This document shows, piece by piece, positions 59,244-64,000 of a stretch of DNA of 64,000 bases (positions within the stretch are counted from its first letter, which is position 1; every line of letters starts with the position of its first letter). Under the pieces are notes generated by a model. The model was not told the origin of the DNA, searched no databases, and saw only the letters and a list, made by a program, of their open reading frames with translations. The DNA comes from an uncultured Bacteroidales bacterium. Its GTDB lineage: Bacteria; Bacteroidota; Bacteroidia; Bacteroidales; F082. The stretch lies in contig CAMVCZ010000005.1 in NCBI GenBank assembly GCA_947166105.1, forward strand, positions 1-64,000, in the 5' to 3' direction. Position numbers and translations under genes: made by a program.

Positions 59244-61109
59244 CTAAAACTGGAAATAGATAAACGACTGCAAATCAGCCGTGATGAACTGGTAGATGAC
59301 GAACACGATGATGGCGCAAACCACAATCATCAGCGGCAGGGGCATCTTGGCGAACCAAATGCGATAACGCCGCTTGAAGTTATCGGGCAACCAATGTATT
59401 ATCAATCCTATCACAATGAGAATGAACACATTGCGATAATGGAAGACGATGCTGGGAATCATGTTCAAATCCCAATGGCCGCCCATTTGGTTGACCATGC
59501 TTTGGGCGGTTTCCCATGCTGTTTTGTTGGCTACGGCGGGGTCGAGGTTGGAGCCGCTGCGGAAGAACAGTCGTGTGAAGGTGATGAAGGTGAAGGTTTG
59601 GAAGATGGCCCAAGCGTCTTGCAGCCATTGCCAAGCCTTCTTGCCGCCAAACAGGTTGTAGAGCATCCGTAACATATTGCCAGCCAGCACAATCAGGCAC
59701 CACACAAAGAGCATGTTGAACACGGGCTGAGGCACATAAATGCACAACACCCTCAGCAAGAAAGAGACCGCGATGATGAACAAGGTGCGCCCGTAAACGC
59801 TCCAGTCTCTCCAAAACTTGTAGAAAATCATGCCGATACCGTTCAAGCCGCCCCAAATCATGAAATTCCATGAGGCACCGTGCCACAAGCCGCCCAAAAG
59901 CATGGTGTCCATCGCATTGATGTTGGTGGTGATTTTCTTCCTTTTCTCAGGCTTGAAAATGGCCACCATTCCCACAATCAAGGCGACTATGCCCACACCT
60001 ACACCTACCCACAGACTATTGGAAAGGAACACGGCGATGGCGGCAATCATAATGATGATGCAGAACGAGCCGAAAGTGGCGTTGCGGTTGCCGCCGAGCG
60101 GGATGTAGAGGTAATCTTGCAGCCAGCGCGACAGCGACATGTGCCAGCGTTTCCAAAACTCGCCCGGATTCTTGGCCTTGTAGGGCGAATTGAAGTTCTT
60201 GGGCAGGTAGAAACCCATCAGCATGGCCACGCCGATGGCGATGTCGGTGTAGCCCGAAAAGTCGGCGTAGACTTGCAGCGAATAGCCGAACAACGCCATC
60301 AGGTTCTCGAAGCCCGTGTACATCAAAGGCTGCTCAAAAACGCGGTCGATGAAGTTGATGGCAATATAGTCGCTGAGCACGATTTTCTTCACCAAGCCGT
60401 TCATAATCCAGAACACGGCGATGCCAAACTGGTCGCGGCTGAGGAAGTATTTCTTGTGGAGTTGCGGGATGAACTCGTTGGCTCTCACGATGGGACCAGC
60501 CACCAATTGCGGGAAGAAACTCACATAGAAGCCGAAATCGAAAATGTTGTGTACGGGTTCAATCCGCTTGCGGTAGACATCCATAATGTAACTGATGGCC
60601 TGGAAGGTATAGAACGAGATGCCCACGGGCAGCAGAATGTTGTCGACGCTGAATCGGTTGTCGCCCGTGATTTGGTTGCCCACCCACGAGAACACGTCGA
60701 ACACATGGAGCTTCAATCCCAAGAGGTCGTTGATTACATCGATCAGGAAATAGGCGTACTTGAAATAGAAAAGCAAGGACAAATTGACCACTACACTAAG
60801 CCCAAGCACAAAATTCCGCGTGCCGTCCCTCTTTCGCGAATGGAGCCATTTGCCCGCAAAGAAATTATATAAAGTGATGAAAATCAGGATTAATATGAAG
60901 AGTCCGCTGGTCTTGTAGTAGAAGAACAGACTGACGAAAAACAGGAAAGAGTTGCGCAGCAGGCACTTGTTCCTGAACATGGAGAAAAAGGCGAACACCA
61001 CGGCGAAAAAGGCCCAGAAATAAAACTGGGTGAACAGCAAGGGATGGGCCTTGTCGAAAGAAAAGACTTTTGTCAGGAAGTCCAACGCTATTTCGGGATT
61101 AAAGGTCAT
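59244..61109 (-). CDS. MBOAT-family O-acyltransferase (AlgI-like)
   Basis: A 621-residue polytopic membrane protein that passes acyl, usually acetyl, groups across the inner membrane to extracytoplasmic glycans. The ATG at 61109 gives the normal N-terminus. Key parts are ILLPVGISFYTFQAISYIMDVYR, FFPQLVAGPIVRANEFIPQL, ADFSGYTDIAIG, FWKRWHMSLSRWLQDYLYIPLGGNR and the catalytic histidine region LLGGLWHGASWNFMIWGGLNG. It lies 2 nt downstream of the SGNH gene 61112-62377 and forms an operon with two SGNH hydrolases. The acceptor is not known. Confidence 0.92.
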   Translation of the reverse strand: MTFNPEIALDFLTKVFSFDKAHPLLFTQFYFWAFFAVVFAFFSMFRNKCLLRNSFLFFVSLFFYYKTSGLFILILIFITLYNFFAGKWLHSRKRDGTRNFVLGLSVVVNLSLLFYFKYAYFLIDVINDLLGLKLHVFDVFSWVGNQITGDNRFSVDNILLPVGISFYTFQAISYIMDVYRKRIEPVHNIFDFGFYVSFFPQLVAGPIVRANEFIPQLHKKYFLSRDQFGIAVFWIMNGLVKKIVLSDYIAINFIDRVFEQPLMYTGFENLMALFGYSLQVYADFSGYTDIAIGVAMLMGFYLPKNFNSPYKAKNPGEFWKRWHMSLSRWLQDYLYIPLGGNRNATFGSFCIIIMIAAIAVFLSNSLWVGVGVGIVALIVGMVAIFKPEKRKKITTNINAMDTMLLGGLWHGASWNFMIWGGLNGIGMIFYKFWRDWSVYGRTLFIIAVSFLLRVLCIYVPQPVFNMLFVWCLIVLAGNMLRMLYNLFGGKKAWQWLQDAWAIFQTFTFITFTRLFFRSGSNLDPAVANKTAWETAQSMVNQMGGHWDLNMIPSIVFHYRNVFILIVIGLIIHWLPDNFKRRYRIWFAKMPLPLMIVVCAIIVFVIYQFITADLQSFIYFQF

Positions 61110-61111
61110 TA

Positions 61112-62377
61112 TCAGGGTCGTTTTGCGTTCAGTTGGACATGTTCTATATATCGGGTAATCAAAGCATTGTAAAGCAAGTCGCCCAAGAGCTTGTAGCCCT
61201 CGTTGGTGAAATGCACCTTGTCTTTCTTGGCCAATCCCGCCTTCTCCCATTCCTCCATCGACTTCAGTCCGCCCATGATGTCGAACTGGTTCCACACGGC
61301 GGCATTGTAGTCCTTGCCCATCTCCATGAAAGCCTCCTCAACCACAGGGCCGTTCAGATTGACTTGGTATTTGTTTTTTCTTATCTTCTTGAAACTGTCG
61401 TTGTTGGTCACAAAGAGCAGGGCGCAATCGGGATTCACCCTTTGGATGATGCTGATAAGCTCCTTGTAGTTCTGCTTGAAGTAGGACTTGTTGAAGCCAG
61501 TGTCGGCGGCGTCGTTGATGCCGATGCTGAAGATAATCAGGTCGGGCTTGATAAGTTTGAGGTCGCGCTCAAAATCGTGGCAGCGCAAGTAGGAGGGAAC
61601 GCTGGCCCCGTTCACCCCCACGCCATGCACGCTGATGCCCGACATGTCGTTTTCGAGCAGCACGCCCGTCAGGGTGAACTCGCCTGGGACGGAATCGAAA
61701 AGTATGCAGATGGAATCCGTAAAGTCGGGCAAAAGGAAGGTGTAAGTCGATTTCCACTCGTCGTACAGGCCTTGCAACAAGCTGCTGTCGTAGCTGACCA
61801 CGGGCACCACATTGTCCGTTTCCGAAAAGCCGATTACCGTAACCCTGTTGAAGTCGTAATTGGGAGTAAGGCTGGTAGGGTGTTTCTCCCTCGTGACGAT
61901 GCTGACGGTAGCCATCGGGTCGGTGGTGGTGATGGCGGCGCCGGCCAATCCCATCCGCTTGTCGGTTTCGCGGCGGACGGCGTTGCGGCAATAGCTCCAG
62001 TTGCCTGTCGAGCGGACGATGTAGTGTGAAGGATTGTTGGTGCCTCCTGCCGAGAAAGGGAATACGAAGTTCTTTCCGCCAATTAGGTCGGGGCTGATGC
62101 TCAGCAAGTTGTCGCGGAATTGTTGGGTAAATATGCCTGCCTGCACATGCGAGCCTCCGATGTGCATGATGCTGATGTTGCCTTCGCCGAGAAACACGAC
62201 CGAGTCCATCTTGGAGAAGAAGCGTTCCATCGGCAAGCTGTCGCCAGGATATGTAAGCCGGTTGTTTTCGAAATGGGCAAAGGGGTAGTCGGGCACAAAC
62301 TTCACCAAAGGCAGAGTTTGAGCCACGAGCAACCTGCAAGCCAAAGCCAATCCTATGAAAACCAGCAGTTTCTTCAT
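61112..62377 (-). CDS. SGNH/GDSL-type hydrolase or acetyltransferase, periplasmic
   Basis: A 421-residue exported protein with signal peptide (LLVFIGLALACRLLVAQ). SGNH motifs are visible: block I IMHIGGSHVQAG (GxSH in place of GDSL), an IIFSIGINDA block and a C-terminal DKVHFTNEGYKLL (DxxH). This is the pattern of AlgX/PatB-like partners of MBOAT proteins, which transfer or remove acetyl groups. The start overlaps the preceding SGNH gene by 4 nt. It is probably the partner of the MBOAT encoded directly downstream. Confidence 0.85.
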   Translation of the reverse strand: MKKLLVFIGLALACRLLVAQTLPLVKFVPDYPFAHFENNRLTYPGDSLPMERFFSKMDSVVFLGEGNISIMHIGGSHVQAGIFTQQFRDNLLSISPDLIGGKNFVFPFSAGGTNNPSHYIVRSTGNWSYCRNAVRRETDKRMGLAGAAITTTDPMATVSIVTREKHPTSLTPNYDFNRVTVIGFSETDNVVPVVSYDSSLLQGLYDEWKSTYTFLLPDFTDSICILFDSVPGEFTLTGVLLENDMSGISVHGVGVNGASVPSYLRCHDFERDLKLIKPDLIIFSIGINDAADTGFNKSYFKQNYKELISIIQRVNPDCALLFVTNNDSFKKIRKNKYQVNLNGPVVEEAFMEMGKDYNAAVWNQFDIMGGLKSMEEWEKAGLAKKDKVHFTNEGYKLLGDLLYNALITRYIEHVQLNAKRP

Positions 62378-63897
62378 TGTTTTTTCAGGGTGAAAGGTGG
62401 TTTGTAGAAAGGCATCCTTATGCGGCCTGCCGTGCGGGTGGAATCTTCCTTCTGGTCGAGGTTGATGAATTCGATGACCTTTTCGCTTGGCACGCGCTGG
62501 CGCAGTTTGTAGAAATCATAATAAGTGGTGAACGATTTGGCCAAGTCGGAGCCGATTTCCTGAGCGCCTCTGAAGGTGAAATGCACATGGTCGGGGCCGG
62601 CCAAGGCGGGCTTGTGCTTCACCCACTGGGCCATCGAGCCTTCGCCGCCCATCACGTTGAACATGTCCCAATAGGCCACATTGTTGCGCAGGGCCATGAT
62701 GCGGAGCGAATCGTTGAGTTCGGGGAGGCCTTTCCATGTGCCCATCTTGCCGTTGTAGCTCTTGCCCATGTCGGCGGGGCCGATGAAGAGCAGCGTGGCC
62801 TTCGGCGCGACGCGCTTCATGTAGTCGATTTGCTTTTCAAGCTCGGCCATATAAGTCGTGATGTTCTTTGAATTGGAGATACCGGGCATACGGTTGCCGC
62901 CAAACTGCATGATGATCAGGCGGGTGCCCAACAGTTCAAACGACTGCTTCAAAGTGGCCTCGTTGATGCGGGTGAAGATGGTGCCTGTGCAGCCGCGCAA
63001 GGCCACATTGTCGATGGCCACGCCCGGCTCGCCGTCGAGCAACACGGCATAGATTTCTGCGTTGCCCTTCAAGTCGATGGAACCTCTCTTCACGTTGGCG
63101 GGAAGCTCCCAAGTGATGAGCGTGACGCTATCGCTGGCAGCAAGTGTTTTGGGTTGGGCCGGAAGGTTGTCGCACTTCAGTGTGGCTGTGAAGTTTTTGC
63201 TGTTGCGGCCCAAAAGCACCGAAACGGTGGAGATTTCCTTGGCCTTGTCGAAGGCTTGTGAATGGTTGGTTTGCGTGAATGAAATGGTGCCGCTGCCCAC
63301 CACTTGGCTGAACTGCGACATCACCCCATAGCGGTTGTGCGAAGCCCTTTGCGTGGTGGCGTCGCCATAAACGGTGTAGCGCACAAGATTGGAGGCGCGT
63401 TGCACCACCGAAATGGTAGGCACGGGCTGAATGGCCGGAACCATGTTGGGCCCCGACCCACCGAAAAACTCCTGCAATTTCTGCCTCAACACCGACGACA
63501 TGCGGTCCATCTCGATTTGCGAGTCGCCGTAATACATGACGCGGTAGGTTTTGCCCTGCGCACCGGCTTGCTCGAATTGTGAAAACAGGGTGTCGAAGAA
63601 GGTGTAGTCGTCGTTGGGGAGGTAGATGCGGTTGGGGTTTTCCTTCAAATAGGTGCGGAAAAAGCGCATACTGTCGAGCAGGTTGTCGCTGCAAGTCATC
63701 TCAAAACTCTTGTTCACGTTGTTCAAAACGGCGTCCACGTCCACTTCTTCCGCTTGTGGTGCCTTGTCTTTCGCGTAGGAAGGGAAATGCAAGTTCTTGC
63801 CGCCGACGGCAAGCCCTTCGGCAGGGAAAAAATACCATGCCACTCCCAAAATGAGCATCACGGCCAAAATGAAAAATAATGTGCGTCTGGGTTTCAT
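62374..63897 (-). CDS. SGNH/GDSL-type hydrolase, membrane-anchored
   Basis: A 507-residue protein with an N-terminal signal-anchor (TLFFILAVMLILGVAWYFF). Block I is YRVMYYGDSQIEMDR (GDSQ), then a middle LIIMQFGGNRMPG block and the C-terminal DHVHFTFRGAQEIG (DxxH). The domain order and spacing resemble the 61112 protein, so the two may divide the acyl-transfer work. Its start codon overlaps the stop of the LysM protein, giving translational coupling. Confidence 0.85.
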   Translation of the reverse strand: MKPRRTLFFILAVMLILGVAWYFFPAEGLAVGGKNLHFPSYAKDKAPQAEEVDVDAVLNNVNKSFEMTCSDNLLDSMRFFRTYLKENPNRIYLPNDDYTFFDTLFSQFEQAGAQGKTYRVMYYGDSQIEMDRMSSVLRQKLQEFFGGSGPNMVPAIQPVPTISVVQRASNLVRYTVYGDATTQRASHNRYGVMSQFSQVVGSGTISFTQTNHSQAFDKAKEISTVSVLLGRNSKNFTATLKCDNLPAQPKTLAASDSVTLITWELPANVKRGSIDLKGNAEIYAVLLDGEPGVAIDNVALRGCTGTIFTRINEATLKQSFELLGTRLIIMQFGGNRMPGISNSKNITTYMAELEKQIDYMKRVAPKATLLFIGPADMGKSYNGKMGTWKGLPELNDSLRIMALRNNVAYWDMFNVMGGEGSMAQWVKHKPALAGPDHVHFTFRGAQEIGSDLAKSFTTYYDFYKLRQRVPSEKVIEFINLDQKEDSTRTAGRIRMPFYKPPFTLKKQ

Positions 63898-64000
63898 TTC
63901 TTGATAATCAATATTTGTCCTTCTAAAATTTTGTCGTCACTCAGGTTGTTCCATTCCATCAAATCTGAAATCGAGACATGGTACATCGCCGCGATTTTCG
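63894..64000 (-). CDS. LysM-domain protein, C-terminal end (5' part outside window)
   Basis: Only the last 34 codons are in the window. They read KIAAMYHVSISDLMEWN and then a LSDDKILEGQILIIKK ending. This is the end of a LysM repeat (Ile-Ala...Tyr.Vs..dL..WN.L.dd.i..Gq.L.I), so the protein probably binds peptidoglycan. The stop codon overlaps the SGNH start (ATGA). A peptidoglycan-binding or lytic protein here supports a cell-wall role for the whole operon. Confidence 0.75.
   Translation of the reverse strand, partial: KIAAMYHVSISDLMEWNNLSDDKILEGQILIIKK

Noticed and set aside
59172-59672. 166-codon ORF beginning inside the 73-bp repeat
   Set aside because: It runs antisense through the MBOAT gene. 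Its start is just the repeat sequence, also present at 57612.

Overview
The window looks like a chromosomal segment of an uncultured, anaerobic member of the Bacteroidota, most likely order Bacteroidales. The reasons are several secreted proteins with T9SS C-terminal sorting domains (1-2474, 17575-19227, 44402-47850), many promoters with the Bacteroidota -7 box TAnnTTTG, family markers such as DUF4468, head-GIN lipoproteins and an IPExxxVDY-type protein beside rnc, and a HydF [FeFe]-hydrogenase maturase. Housekeeping genes are moderately GC-rich. The 48.6-54.4 kb accessory stretch is visibly AT-rich. I saw no rRNA, tRNA, CRISPR array, transposase, integrase or phage structural gene.

Layout. 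1-9.2 kb: the end of a T9SS-secreted protein, a complete RND efflux operon (adaptor, pump, outer-membrane factor) and a convergent AraC-type regulator. 9.2-22.3 kb: asd, ribF, rlmH, small envelope proteins, and four genes of a mevalonate-type isoprenoid route (HMG-CoA reductase, GYDIA-family GHMP kinase, diphosphomevalonate decarboxylase, mevalonate kinase) interleaved with lipoproteins and a GxxExxY cassette. 22.3-24.6 kb: a tripartite hipBST-like toxin-antitoxin operon and a small HTH gene with a long leader. 24.7-36 kb: secreted and outer-membrane proteins, recG, tatD, tcdA, a low-molecular-weight phosphatase, hydF, two barrel-like proteins and an IPExxxVDY-type protein. 35.3-42.7 kb: acpP-fabF-rnc on the minus strand, then polA and dnaG. 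42.7-47.9 kb: an AbiE-like pair whose toxin appears N-terminally truncated, and two tandem S8 proteases. 48-59.2 kb: accessory DNA with long direct repeats, a deletion scar, HTH genes, two AAA ATPases and a one-directional gene set (SPFH-GYF2, zinc-ribbon membrane proteins, SH3-YARHG protein, M15 peptidase). map lies inside this stretch. 59.2-64 kb: an MBOAT O-acyltransferase with two SGNH hydrolases and the end of a LysM protein, probably an envelope O-acetylation operon.

The strongest candidate for an undescribed system is the roughly 6-kb island at 48.6-54.4 kb. It lies between two direct copies, about 440 bp each, of a regulatory leader plus HTH-gene start, and its products suggest a membrane-associated assembly ending in a peptidoglycan peptidase. 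Next come the HTH-gene leaders with alternative hairpins (24, 48 and 54 kb), a 19-bp iteron array at exact 33-bp spacing before an AAA ATPase (55.1 kb), a second ATPase gene between identical 73-bp direct repeats (57.6/59.2 kb), two 134-bp palindromic elements around rlmH, and a possible structured RNA at 9.3 kb.

Short palindromic repeats also sit in frame inside coding sequences (the first T9SS gene, asd, the GYDIA kinase, mvaD, polA). All functions are inferred by reading the sequence. No database search was run.
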